From: Albidovulum sp.
Lineage (GTDB): Bacteria; Pseudomonadota; Alphaproteobacteria; Rhodobacterales; Rhodobacteraceae
NCBI GenBank assembly: GCA_030837825.1
Contig: JAUQYB010000057.1
Span: forward strand, 1 to 10,697
Direction: 5' to 3'
Length of the DNA stretch: 10,697 bases
In this document: positions 1 through 6,421 of the stretch, in pieces
Position numbering within the stretch: the stretch's first letter is position 1
Layout of the letters: each line of letters begins with the position of its first letter
Position numbers and translations under genes: made by a program
Notes under the pieces: generated by a model
The model's database searches: none
What the model was told of the DNA's origin: nothing
The model's input: only the letters and a program-made list of their open reading frames with translations

Positions 1-25
1 AGGCGAAGGCACGAGGGATCAAGGT

Positions 26-1189
26 TTGTTTTCTTACCCCACCCCCTTCACCCCACCCACCACGGAAGATGACAGACTGTCGTGGCTCCGCCTCATTCGC
101 TCCCGCCGGGTCGGGGTGGTGACCTTCTGGCGGCTTCTCGAGGAATATGGCTCCGCCCGCGCGGCCCTTCTGGCGCTGCCCGAAGTCGCCAGGGCCGCGG
201 GCGTCGAGGGCTACGCGCCCTGCCCCGAAGGCGTCGTCCTTGCCGAATGCAAGGCCGGCCGGGCCGCCGGGGCGCGGCTTCTCTGCCGGGGCGAGCCCGC
301 CTATCCGCAAGCGCTCGCCGATCTTGCCGACGCACCGCCCGTCCTCTGGGCAATGGGCGACCCCGCCGTGGCCGCACGCCCGATGGTGGCGCTTGTCGGT
401 GCGCGCAACGCCTCCTCCCTCGGCACGCGGATGGCGCGCAAACTCGCCGAAGGGATCGGCCAGGCGGGCTACACCGTCGTCTCGGGCCTCGCCCGCGGTA
501 TCGACGCGGCCGCCCATCTCGCTGCGCTGCCGACCGGAACCGTCGCCGTCATGGCGGGCGGCGTGGACGTGATCTATCCCGCGGAAAACGCGGGCCTTGC
601 AAGGGAGATCGCTGAAAAGGGCCTGCGTCTTTCGGAACAGCCCCCGGGGCTCGAACCGCTGGCCCGGCACTTTCCGCTGCGCAACCGAATCGTCTCGGGC
701 CTGGCTGCGGCGGTGGTGGTGGTGGAGGCCGCTGCGCGTTCGGGCAGCCTGATCACCGCGAAGACCGCGCTCGACCAGGGGCGCGAGGTGCTGGCGGTGC
801 CCGGCCACCCGTTCGACGGCCGTGCGGCGGGCTGCAATCTTCTTATCCGCGACGGCGCGACGCTGGCGCGCGGGGTGGAGGATGTTCTCGACGGTCTCGC
901 CGCGAAGGCGGCTCCGCTCCGCGCCAGCCGCCCTTCGGCCGAGGATGCGCCCGGGCGCCGGGCCGCCGCAGAGGTGCCGCAGCAGGCCCCCGCCGCGCGC
1001 CCGAAGGCGGAACTCCGCGCGCTCCACCGCCGGATCCTCGACCGGCTCGGCCCGGCACCGCTGGCCGAGGACCAGCTCATCCGCGACCTCGCGGTGGCGC
1101 CGGCGGCGGTTGCGCCCGAACTCGTCGCGCTGGAGCTCGACGGGCAGATCCTCCGCCACCCCGGCGGCCTCCTCTCGCGCGCGGTCTGA
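26..1189 (+). CDS. dprA: DNA-processing protein DprA (Smf), 387 aa from the TTG start
   Basis: DprA binds incoming single-stranded DNA in the cytoplasm and loads RecA on it during natural transformation; it is kept in many bacteria not known to be competent. Residues 18-60 look like the N-terminal helical/HhH region. Residues 121-290 are the Rossmann-like core, with VALVGARNAS (121-130), the VSGLARGIDAAAH block (152-164), the AVMAGGVDVIYP block (174-185), PLRNRIVSGL (217-226) and the RSGSLITAKTALDQGREVLAVPG run (238-260). An Ala/Pro/Arg-rich linker (about 295-327) leads to a C-terminal winged helix (328-385). Domain order and length fit the family. The start is uncertain: TTG at 26 has GAGGGA at 13-18, but the frame is open to the left edge, so the true start could lie outside the window. 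Family identity is very secure. Confidence 0.92.
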   Translation: MFSYPTPFTPPTTEDDRLSWLRLIRSRRVGVVTFWRLLEEYGSARAALLALPEVARAAGVEGYAPCPEGVVLAECKAGRAAGARLLCRGEPAYPQALADLADAPPVLWAMGDPAVAARPMVALVGARNASSLGTRMARKLAEGIGQAGYTVVSGLARGIDAAAHLAALPTGTVAVMAGGVDVIYPAENAGLAREIAEKGLRLSEQPPGLEPLARHFPLRNRIVSGLAAAVVVVEAAARSGSLITAKTALDQGREVLAVPGHPFDGRAAGCNLLIRDGATLARGVEDVLDGLAAKAAPLRASRPSAEDAPGRRAAAEVPQQAPAARPKAELRALHRRILDRLGPAPLAEDQLIRDLAVAPAAVAPELVALELDGQILRHPGGLLSRAV

Positions 1190-1204
1190 ACCGCGGTCTG
1201 AACC
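1181..1204 (+). repeat. Two tandem copies of a 12-bp unit across the dprA stop codon
   Basis: GCGGTCTGAACC occurs at 1181-1192 and again at 1193-1204, followed by a partial GCGG. The unit contains TGA and is a multiple of three, so the duplication places a second in-frame stop at 1199-1201, twelve bases after the real one. It looks like a slippage duplication and has no evident function. Confidence 0.8.
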
Positions 1205-1705
1205 GCGGCCGGATCGCGCCCCGCCCGCGTCCCGGGCCTGAACCCGGCCTGCCGGACGGCATCGGCGCTCCTCCGGATCGCCCGCGCCCCGGTTTCCGGT
1301 GCAGCCCGTCCGCATCACCCCGCCTGGCCTCCAACCGCTGGTCAGCGGGAGCCCGCCACGCCGCCGGCGGCCCGGCAGGCGCCGGCGACGGGCTGGGAAC
1401 CCCGGCCTCGCCGGGCCCGGCTTTCCGCGGCGCCCGACCGGCCGCGCGGTGCGATGTCGCCCCGGACCGGCCGCAAGTGCCCTTGGTTCGGAACGTCACC
1501 GGTTCATCATCGCGCTCCGGCGGAATGCCTTCGGTGACCGCCGGACAGTCACTTCCCCAGATGCAGCTCGCGGGGCGCGAGGTCACCTCTGCTCAGCCGG
1601 ACGTCGCCCTCCCGCGGACCCGGGCCGGGCCGGCATCCGGTCCGATCCGCACGACCACTGGTCAGGCGGGAGCGGGCGCCGGGCACCGGCCGGGCGCCTC
1701 GCCCC
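1190..1705. other. Gene-free convergent intergenic region, extremely GC-rich
   Basis: About 516 bases lie between the ends of two convergent genes. Open frames exist on both strands, but their translations are Pro/Arg/Gly/Ala-rich with no recognisable motif, which is expected by chance at this GC content. Small GC hairpins are present, for example CCCGGC-CTC-GCCGGG at 1401-1415 and GCCGG-GCA-CCGGC at 1678-1690, but none has a T-run on either strand, so no intrinsic terminator can be called. Two related 15-16-base strings, CTGGTCAGCGGGAGC (1338-1352) and CTGGTCAGGCGGGAGC (1658-1673), differ by one inserted G. A slightly less GC-rich patch near 1480-1570 could be a remnant of coding sequence, but nothing in it is recognised. 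Confidence 0.6.
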
Positions 1706-2137
1706 CTAGGAGCAGGCCTCGGGGATCACCGCGCGGAACTGGGCACAGTAGATCGGCTCGGCCCACCAGACGTCGGTCGCGCCGTAATACACCGCGGCAA
1801 CCGCCCATCCCGACCCGGTCCTTCGCAGAAGCGCCTGCCCGGCGGTCCAGTCTGCGTCGGGCATGAAATAGCCCGACTGCCAGCCCGGCGTCGCCTGGAT
1901 GTAGATCGCCCCGCCGCCCGGCCGCTGCGCCACGACGGAGGCGAAGGCCACATCCCCCGCGACCCTGAGCCGGCTGACCACGAATTCCACCGGCGAGCCG
2001 AAGATCAGCTCTGCCTGCGGCCGCATCGCATCCATCAGCGCCCGCCGTTCCGCCGTGCCGCGCGCCGGCTCGTGCCAGCCCTCGGCCGCCGCCGACGACG
2101 CCCATATGGCCAGAACTGCCTTCAGGAGCCACCGCAT
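1706..2137 (-). CDS. Predicted exported protein of unknown function, 143 aa
   Basis: Residues 1-18 look like a Sec signal peptide: Met-Arg, a hydrophobic core LLKAVLAIWASSA, then an AAA|EG cleavage site after Ala18. The mature part of about 125 residues should be periplasmic or secreted. It starts with a helical-looking stretch (RGTAERRALMDAMRP, 26-40), followed by FGSPVEFVVSRLRVAGDVAFASVVAQRPGG (46-75), which alternates as beta strands would. Near the end come WAVAAVYYGATDVWW (111-125) and two cysteines, Cys131 and Cys142, that could form a disulfide. I do not recognise a named family, although the layout resembles small hypothetical proteins common in Rhodobacterales. The ATG at 2137 has a strong GGAGG (plus-strand complement at 2144-2148) six bases upstream. 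The gene stands alone, convergent with dprA and divergent from topA. That it is a real gene is well supported; its function is unknown. Confidence 0.8.
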   Translation of the reverse strand: MRWLLKAVLAIWASSAAAEGWHEPARGTAERRALMDAMRPQAELIFGSPVEFVVSRLRVAGDVAFASVVAQRPGGGAIYIQATPGWQSGYFMPDADWTAGQALLRRTGSGWAVAAVYYGATDVWWAEPIYCAQFRAVIPEACS

Positions 2138-2143
2138 CCCGAT

Positions 2144-2148
2144 CCTCC
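2144..2148 (-). promoter_or_regulatory. Ribosome binding site of the exported-protein gene
   Basis: On the minus strand GGAGG, within GGGGAGGA, lies six bases before the ATG at 2137. It fixes that start and argues that the small gene is real. Confidence 0.75.
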
Positions 2149-2257
2149 CCCCGCCTCCCGGCGATCATTCTGCCCCCGCGGTGCCGAAACGCAAAGCCCG
2201 GAATCGGCCCGCCGGGCGGGTTGCCGGGGGGTGGCGAAACGCCCTCCCGGCCCTCCA

Positions 2258-2286
2258 TTGACTTGGCCGACCTTCCCCCCCATGTT
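2258..2286 (+). promoter_or_regulatory. Likely sigma-70 promoter of topA
   Basis: TTGACT (2258-2263, five of six matches to the -35 consensus), a 17-base spacer, then CATGTT (2281-2286, a weak -10 with three of six matches). Transcription would begin near 2293, giving a leader of about 33 bases before the ATG at 2326. This also argues against the longer open frame that begins at 2221, because its start lies upstream of the promoter. Confidence 0.5.
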
Positions 2287-2325
2287 CGCCGCCCGAAGCC
2301 GAAAGCGCATTTTCACGAGGAAGTC

Positions 2326-4899
2326 ATGGCCGTTGTCGTTGTCGAATCTCCCGCCAAGGCCAAGACGATCAACAAGTATCTCGGTTCCGACTTCACCGTG
2401 CTCGCCTCCTACGGCCACGTCCGCGACCTGCCCGCCAAGGATGGCTCGGTCGACCCGGACGACGGTTTCGCGATGACCTGGGAGGTGGCGCCAGACAGCC
2501 GCAAGCATGTCCGCGCCATCGCCGAGGCGCTGAAGACCGACGACACGCTGATCCTTGCCACCGACCCCGACCGCGAGGGCGAGGCGATCTCCTGGCACCT
2601 GCAGGAGGCGCTGGCCTCCAGCCTGAAGAAGGGCAAGACCGTTAGCCGCGTCACCTTCAATGCGATCACGAAGAACGCCGTGACCGAGGCGATGGCGCAT
2701 CCGCGCGAGGTCGACACCGCGCTGGTCGAGGCCTACCTCGCCCGCCGCGCGCTCGACTACCTCGTCGGCTTCAACCTTTCGCCGGTGCTCTGGCGCAAGC
2801 TGCCCGGGGCGAAGTCGGCCGGTCGCGTGCAGTCGGTGTGCCTGCGCCTCATCGTCGAGCGCGAGATGGAGATCGAGGCGTTCCGGCCGCGCGAATACTG
2901 GACCGTCACGGCGGTTCTCTCCACCCCGCGGGGGCAGGAGTTCCAGGCCCGGCTGACCGTGCTGGGCGGCCGGAAACTCGACCGCTTCGACCTCGCCAAC
3001 GAAACGGCGGCCGAGCTTGCGGTGCAGGCGATCCGCTCGCGTGACCTGAAGGTGAAATCGGTCGAGGCGAAACCGGCCGCGCGCAACCCCTGGCCGCCCT
3101 TCATGACCTCGACGCTGCAGCAAGAGGCCAGCCGCAAGTTCGGCATGGGTGCGAAGGCCTGCATGTCGGCGGCGCAAAGGCTCTACGAGGCCGGCCACAT
3201 CACCTACATGCGGACCGACGGCATCGACATGGCGCCCGAGGCGGTGATGGCCGCGCGCGACGAGATCAGGCGGCGGTTCGGCGCGAACTACGTCCCCGAA
3301 AGCCCGCGGATGTACAAGAACAAGGCCAAGAACGCGCAGGAGGCGCACGAGTGCATCCGGCCGACCGACATGGGCCTGTCGCCCGACCGGCTGAAGGCCG
3401 CCGACGACCAGAGGAAGCTCTACGAGCTGATCTGGAAGCGCACCATCGCCAGCCAGATGGCCGCGGCGCGGCTGGAGCGCACGACGGTGGACGTGGCGAG
3501 CCCGGACGGCGAGGTGGAACTGCGCGCCACCGGCCAGGTGGTGTTGTTCGACGGCTTCCTCGCCGTCTATGACGAGGGGCGCGACGACGAGGACGGCGAG
3601 GACGGTGCGCGCCTGCCGCAGATCATGGCGGGCGAGCCGGCGGAGAAGCGCAAGGTCACGCCCGAGCAGCATTTCACCCAGGCCCCGCCGCGCTACACCG
3701 AGGCGACGCTGGTGAAGCGGATGGAGGAGCTCGGCATCGGCCGGCCCTCCACCTATGCCTCGATCGTCACCACGATCCAGGACCGGGAATATGTCCGCAA
3801 GGACAAGGGCCGGCTGATCCCCGAGGACAAGGGACGGCTGGTGACGGCGTTCCTGACGAACTACTTCCGCCGCTATGTCGAATACGATTTCACCGCCGAC
3901 ATGGAGGAGGAGCTTGACGACATCTCGGCGGGCGACCGCGACTACCGGGAGGTGCTGGCGCGGTTCTGGCGCGATTTCACCGCCGCCATCGCCGAGACCG
4001 CCGATCTCAGGATCGGCGAGGTGCTGGAGAGGATCGACGAATTCCTCGCGCCGCATCTCTACCCCGCCCGTGCCGACGGGGCTGACCCGCGGCTCTGCCC
4101 GACCTGCGGCGAAGGGCGGCTCGGCCTCAAGACCGCGCGCTCGGGCGGGGCGTTCATCGGCTGCTCGAACTACCCGAATTGCCGCTACACCCGCGCGCTC
4201 TCCGCCCCGAACGGCGAGGAGACGGGCGCGGCGGAGCGCCTGCTGGGCGAGGACGGCGGCGCCGAGATCTGGCTCAAGGCGGGGCGGTTCGGGCCCTACG
4301 TCCAGCGCGGCGAGGCCACCGAGGAAGCCCCGAAGCCCGCGCGCGCGAGCCTGCCCAAGGGCTGGTCGCCCGAGGCGATGGACCTTGAGCGCGCGCTGAC
4401 GCTTCTCAACCTGCCGCGCGAGATCGGGCCGCATCCCGACGACGGCGAGATGATGGAGGCCGGGATCGGCCGCTACGGGCCCTATGTGAAGCATGGCAAG
4501 GTCTACGCCAACCTGCCGGAGGTCGACGAGGTCTTCACCATCGGCATGAACCGCGCGGTCGAGGTTCTGGCTCAGAAGACCGCCCGCGGCAGCCGCTCGG
4601 CCGCCCCGGGCGCGCTGCGCGACCTCGGCGAACATCCCGGCGGCGGCAAGGTCGAGGTCATGGCCGGCCGCTACGGGCCTTACGTGAAATGGGGAAAGGT
4701 CAATGCGACGCTGCCGAAGGACGTGGCGCCCGAAGCTGTGACTCTCGACCAGGCGCTCGAGCTTCTCGCGGCGAAGGCAGGCAAGGCGGGCGGCAAGAAG
4801 TCACCCGCCAAGAAGGCGGCCGCCAAGAAATCCGCGCCGAAAGCCGCCGCGGCGCGAAAGGCCCCGGCCAGGCCCGCGCGCGCGAAAAAGGCCGGCTGA
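2326..4899 (+). CDS. topA: DNA topoisomerase I (type IA, omega protein), 857 aa
   Basis: TopA relaxes negatively supercoiled DNA by cutting one strand through a covalent tyrosine link. The protein opens with the Toprim domain: MAVVVVESPAKAK with Glu7, and the acidic metal-binding motif D80-P-D82-R-E84 preceding GEAISWHL. The active-site tyrosine is Tyr294 in HITYMRTDG, with Arg296 two residues on. IGRPSTYASI is also present. The C-terminal part has one four-cysteine zinc ribbon (Cys591, Cys594, Cys613, Cys619), then three GR(F/Y)GPYV repeats at 653, 715 and 781, and a basic Lys/Ala/Pro tail (about 815-857) like histone H1. I chose the ATG at 2326 because it begins directly at the conserved MAVVVVESP, has GAGGAA at 2317-2322, and follows a promoter at a sensible distance. 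The longer frame from 2221 adds 35 residues unlike the family. Identification is firm. Confidence 0.96.
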   Translation: MAVVVVESPAKAKTINKYLGSDFTVLASYGHVRDLPAKDGSVDPDDGFAMTWEVAPDSRKHVRAIAEALKTDDTLILATDPDREGEAISWHLQEALASSLKKGKTVSRVTFNAITKNAVTEAMAHPREVDTALVEAYLARRALDYLVGFNLSPVLWRKLPGAKSAGRVQSVCLRLIVEREMEIEAFRPREYWTVTAVLSTPRGQEFQARLTVLGGRKLDRFDLANETAAELAVQAIRSRDLKVKSVEAKPAARNPWPPFMTSTLQQEASRKFGMGAKACMSAAQRLYEAGHITYMRTDGIDMAPEAVMAARDEIRRRFGANYVPESPRMYKNKAKNAQEAHECIRPTDMGLSPDRLKAADDQRKLYELIWKRTIASQMAAARLERTTVDVASPDGEVELRATGQVVLFDGFLAVYDEGRDDEDGEDGARLPQIMAGEPAEKRKVTPEQHFTQAPPRYTEATLVKRMEELGIGRPSTYASIVTTIQDREYVRKDKGRLIPEDKGRLVTAFLTNYFRRYVEYDFTADMEEELDDISAGDRDYREVLARFWRDFTAAIAETADLRIGEVLERIDEFLAPHLYPARADGADPRLCPTCGEGRLGLKTARSGGAFIGCSNYPNCRYTRALSAPNGEETGAAERLLGEDGGAEIWLKAGRFGPYVQRGEATEEAPKPARASLPKGWSPEAMDLERALTLLNLPREIGPHPDDGEMMEAGIGRYGPYVKHGKVYANLPEVDEVFTIGMNRAVEVLAQKTARGSRSAAPGALRDLGEHPGGGKVEVMAGRYGPYVKWGKVNATLPKDVAPEAVTLDQALELLAAKAGKAGGKKSPAKKAAAKKSAPKAAAARKAPARPARAKKAG

Positions 4900-4902
4900 T
4901 CC

Positions 4903-4920
4903 TGCCGCCGCACCGCGGCA
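4903..4920 (+). terminator. GC hairpin after topA, without a T-run
   Basis: TGCCGC (4903-4908) pairs perfectly with GCGGCA (4915-4920) around a six-base loop, beginning four bases after the topA stop. It lacks a downstream U-tract, so it may slow transcription or protect the 3' end, but it is not a convincing intrinsic terminator. Readthrough towards scoA is likely. Confidence 0.35.
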
Positions 4921-4949
4921 TTGACAGAGGCTAGCCCCCGCGTCACAAC
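4921..4949 (+). promoter_or_regulatory. Likely promoter of scoAB
   Basis: A perfect -35 box TTGACA (4921-4926) is followed by a 17-base spacer and CACAAC (4944-4949), which matches the -10 consensus at three of six positions including the A at position two. The transcript would begin near 4956, about 20 bases before the scoA ATG. The perfect -35 partly compensates for the weak -10. Confidence 0.45.
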
Positions 4950-4970
4950 TCCCCGGTGTCTTTCGGGGAG
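4949..4970 (+). promoter_or_regulatory. Hairpin covering the scoA ribosome binding site
   Basis: CTCCCCG (4949-4955) and CGGGGAG (4964-4970) form a perfect 7-bp stem around the eight-base loop GTGTCTTT. The right arm contains GGGGAG, the scoA Shine-Dalgarno sequence, five bases before the ATG at 4976. If folded, the stem would block ribosome access. If transcription starts near 4956, the left arm is missing from that RNA, so the fold would be limited to RNA arriving from topA. The hairpin is seen directly; its role is inferred. Confidence 0.5.
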
Positions 4971-4975
4971 CGATC

Positions 4976-5680
4976 ATGAAAAAGGTTCACGGCTCGGCGA
5001 AGGAGGCGCTCGACGGCCTCCTTCACGACGGCTTGTTCATCGCCGCGGGCGGCTTCGGCCTCTGCGGCATTCCTGAGCTTCTCATCGACGCGATCGTTGC
5101 ATCCGGCGTGAAGGACCTGACCATCGCCTCGAACAACTGCGGGGTGGATGGCTTCGGCCTTGGCAAGCTGCTCGACACCCGGCAGATCCGCAAGATGATG
5201 TCCTCTTACGTCGGCGAGAATGCCGAGTTCATGCGCCAGTATCTTTCCGGAGAGCTGGAGCTGGAGTTCAACCCGCAGGGGACGCTGGCCGAACGGATGC
5301 GCGCCGGCGGCTGCGGCATCCCCGGCTTCTACACCAAGACCGGCGTCGGCACGGTGATCGCCGAGGGCAAGGAGCACAAGGACTTCGACGGCCAGACCTA
5401 CATCCTCGAGAAGGGCATCTTTGCCGACCTCTCGATCATCAAGGCGTGGACGGCCGACACCACCGGCAACCTCGTCTTCCGCAAGACCGCGCGCAACTTC
5501 AACGTGCCGGCAGGCATGTGCGGCCGGGTCTGCGTCGCCGAGGTCGAGGAGATCGTCGAGCCGGGGAACCTCGACCCCGACGCTATCCACCTGCCGGGCA
5601 TCTATGTCCACCGGATCGTCCAGGGCCCGCACGAGAAGCGGATCGAACAGCGCACCGTGCGCAAGAGGGAGCAAGCGTGA
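4976..5680 (+). CDS. scoA: Succinyl-CoA:3-ketoacid CoA-transferase, subunit A (234 aa)
   Basis: This is the alpha subunit of a family I CoA-transferase, which moves CoA from succinyl-CoA to acetoacetate in the cytoplasm, giving acetoacetyl-CoA for ketone-body or polyhydroxybutyrate turnover. [10 protein letters not shown] (25-34) is the family glycine-rich signature. [10 protein letters not shown] (117-126), then [10 protein letters not shown] (130-139) and RKTARNFN (169-176) match the SCOT branch better than the acetate-using AtoD branch. Length is normal for a separate subunit. The start ATG follows GGGGAG at 4965-4970. The stop at 5678-5680 shares one base with the ATG of subunit B, so the two are translationally coupled. 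Substrate choice is inferred from similarity; another 3-oxoacid acceptor is possible. Confidence 0.9.
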   Translation: MKKVHGSAKEALDGLLHDGLFIAAGGFGLCGIPELLIDAIVASGVKDLTIASNNCGVDGFGLGKLLDTRQIRKMMSSYVGENAEFMRQYLSGELELEFNPQGTLAERMRAGGCGIPGFYTKTGVGTVIAEGKEHKDFDGQTYILEKGIFADLSIIKAWTADTTGNLVFRKTARNFNVPAGMCGRVCVAEVEEIVEPGNLDPDAIHLPGIYVHRIVQGPHEKRIEQRTVRKREQA

Positions 5681-6321
5681 TGGCCGAGGTGCAGAAGGGC
5701 TGGGACCGCAACCAGATGGCCGCGCGGGCGGCGCAGGAACTGAAGGACGGGATGTATGTCAACCTCGGCATCGGCATCCCGACGCTGGTGTCGAACTACA
5801 TCCCCGAGGGCGTCCAGGTGACGCTGCAATCGGAAAACGGCATGCTCGGCATGGGCCCCTTCCCGTTCGAGGGCGAGGAAGATGCCGACCTGATCAACGC
5901 CGGAAAGCAGACCATCACCGAACTGCCGCATTCGGCCTATTTCGACAGCGCCGCCAGCTTCGGCATGATCCGCGGCGGCAAGATCGCGATGGCGATCCTC
6001 GGCGCGATGGAAGTCAGCGAAAAGGGCGATCTCGCGAACTGGATGATCCCCGGCAAGCTGGTGAAGGGCATGGGCGGCGCGATGGACCTCGTCGCCGGCG
6101 TCGGCCGCGTGGTGGTGGTGATGGACCACACCTCCAAGCACGGCGAATCAAAGGTGCTGCGCGACTGCACCCTGCCGCTGACCGGCAAGGGCGTGGTGGA
6201 CCGGATCATCACCAACCTCGGCGTGCTCGACGTCGGCCACAAGGGACTGCACCTCGTCGATCTCGCCCCCGGGGTGACCGAGGAAGAGATACGCGCCGCC
6301 ACCGAAGCCACGATCGTCTGA
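5680..6321 (+). CDS. scoB: Succinyl-CoA:3-ketoacid CoA-transferase, subunit B (213 aa)
   Basis: This beta subunit carries the catalytic glutamate that forms the covalent glutamyl-CoA thioester. The active-site motif [10 protein letters not shown] lies at residues 51-60, so the nucleophile is Glu52. It is preceded by the family glycine-rich [10 protein letters not shown] (28-37). Other family blocks are [13 protein letters not shown], near the middle, and [10 protein letters not shown]. The real start is the ATG at 5680, overlapping the last base of the scoA stop, with GAGGGAG at 5665-5671 eight bases upstream. A GTG directly before it (5677) is in the same frame and cannot be excluded. The frame is open much further back into scoA, but that extension is a shadow of scoA. 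The gene ends just before a strong terminator, so scoA and scoB form a closed two-gene unit. Confidence 0.91.
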   Translation: MAEVQKGWDRNQMAARAAQELKDGMYVNLGIGIPTLVSNYIPEGVQVTLQSENGMLGMGPFPFEGEEDADLINAGKQTITELPHSAYFDSAASFGMIRGGKIAMAILGAMEVSEKGDLANWMIPGKLVKGMGGAMDLVAGVGRVVVVMDHTSKHGESKVLRDCTLPLTGKGVVDRIITNLGVLDVGHKGLHLVDLAPGVTEEEIRAATEATIV

Positions 6322-6325
6322 AGTC

Positions 6326-6371
6326 TTGCGCCTGGCCGGGCCAATCCAGCCGGGCGCAATTGTCTTTTTTT
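6326..6371 (+). terminator. Strong intrinsic terminator of scoAB
   Basis: TTGCGCC (6326-6332) pairs with GGCGCAA (6353-6359). The stem continues through a T-G wobble and three more GC pairs to a loop of about 12 bases (6337-6348), and is followed by TTGTC and seven Ts (6365-6371). It starts five bases after the scoB stop. Long GC-rich stem plus T-run is the textbook form, and it is the clearest terminator in the window. Confidence 0.85.
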
Positions 6372-6389
6372 CCGAAACAAATTCATAAT
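6360..6389 (+). promoter_or_regulatory. Likely promoter of the membrane-protein/oxidoreductase/SDR operon
   Basis: CATAAT (6384-6389) is a five-of-six -10 box in a short AT-rich island. A weak -35, TTGTCT (6360-6365), lies 18 bases upstream inside the terminator tail. Transcription would start near 6396, leaving about 26 bases of leader before the ATG at 6422. This favours the ATG over the TTG at 6404. Confidence 0.5.
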
Positions 6390-6421
6390 CCTGCCCCAAT
6401 CCGTTGATAGCGAGCGGGGCA

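Noticed and set aside
1401..1415. Hairpin CCCGGC-CTC-GCCGGG as a dprA terminator
   Set aside because: It is more than 200 bases past the dprA stop and has no T-run; similar short GC hairpins are common by chance in this composition.
1077..1586. Possible minus-strand gene in the dprA/exported-protein gap
   Set aside because: The translation becomes Arg/Pro/Gly low-complexity sequence and runs into dprA. No ribosome site or motif supports it.
2221..2325. Longer TopA N-terminus from a start at 2221
   Set aside because: The extra 35 residues are unlike the family, and the proposed promoter at 2258-2286 lies inside this stretch. The ATG at 2326 has a ribosome site and begins at the conserved motif.
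2122..4635. Very long open frame (837 codons) on the minus strand opposite topA
   Set aside because: It is a shadow of topA. The translation is Arg/Leu/Gly/Ala/Asp-rich without any domain, and topA itself has all catalytic motifs. Long antisense frames are expected in GC-rich genes with strong third-position bias.
4800..4896. Lys/Ala-rich repeats at the end of topA as a separate mobile or repeat element
   Set aside because: The frame continues without break into the topA stop and such basic tails are common on TopA proteins of this group, so it is part of the protein.
6404..6421. TTG start adding six residues to the UPF0104 protein
   Set aside because: It lies only about eight bases after the likely transcription start, leaving no room for a ribosome site. 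The ATG pair at 6422/6425 is preferred.
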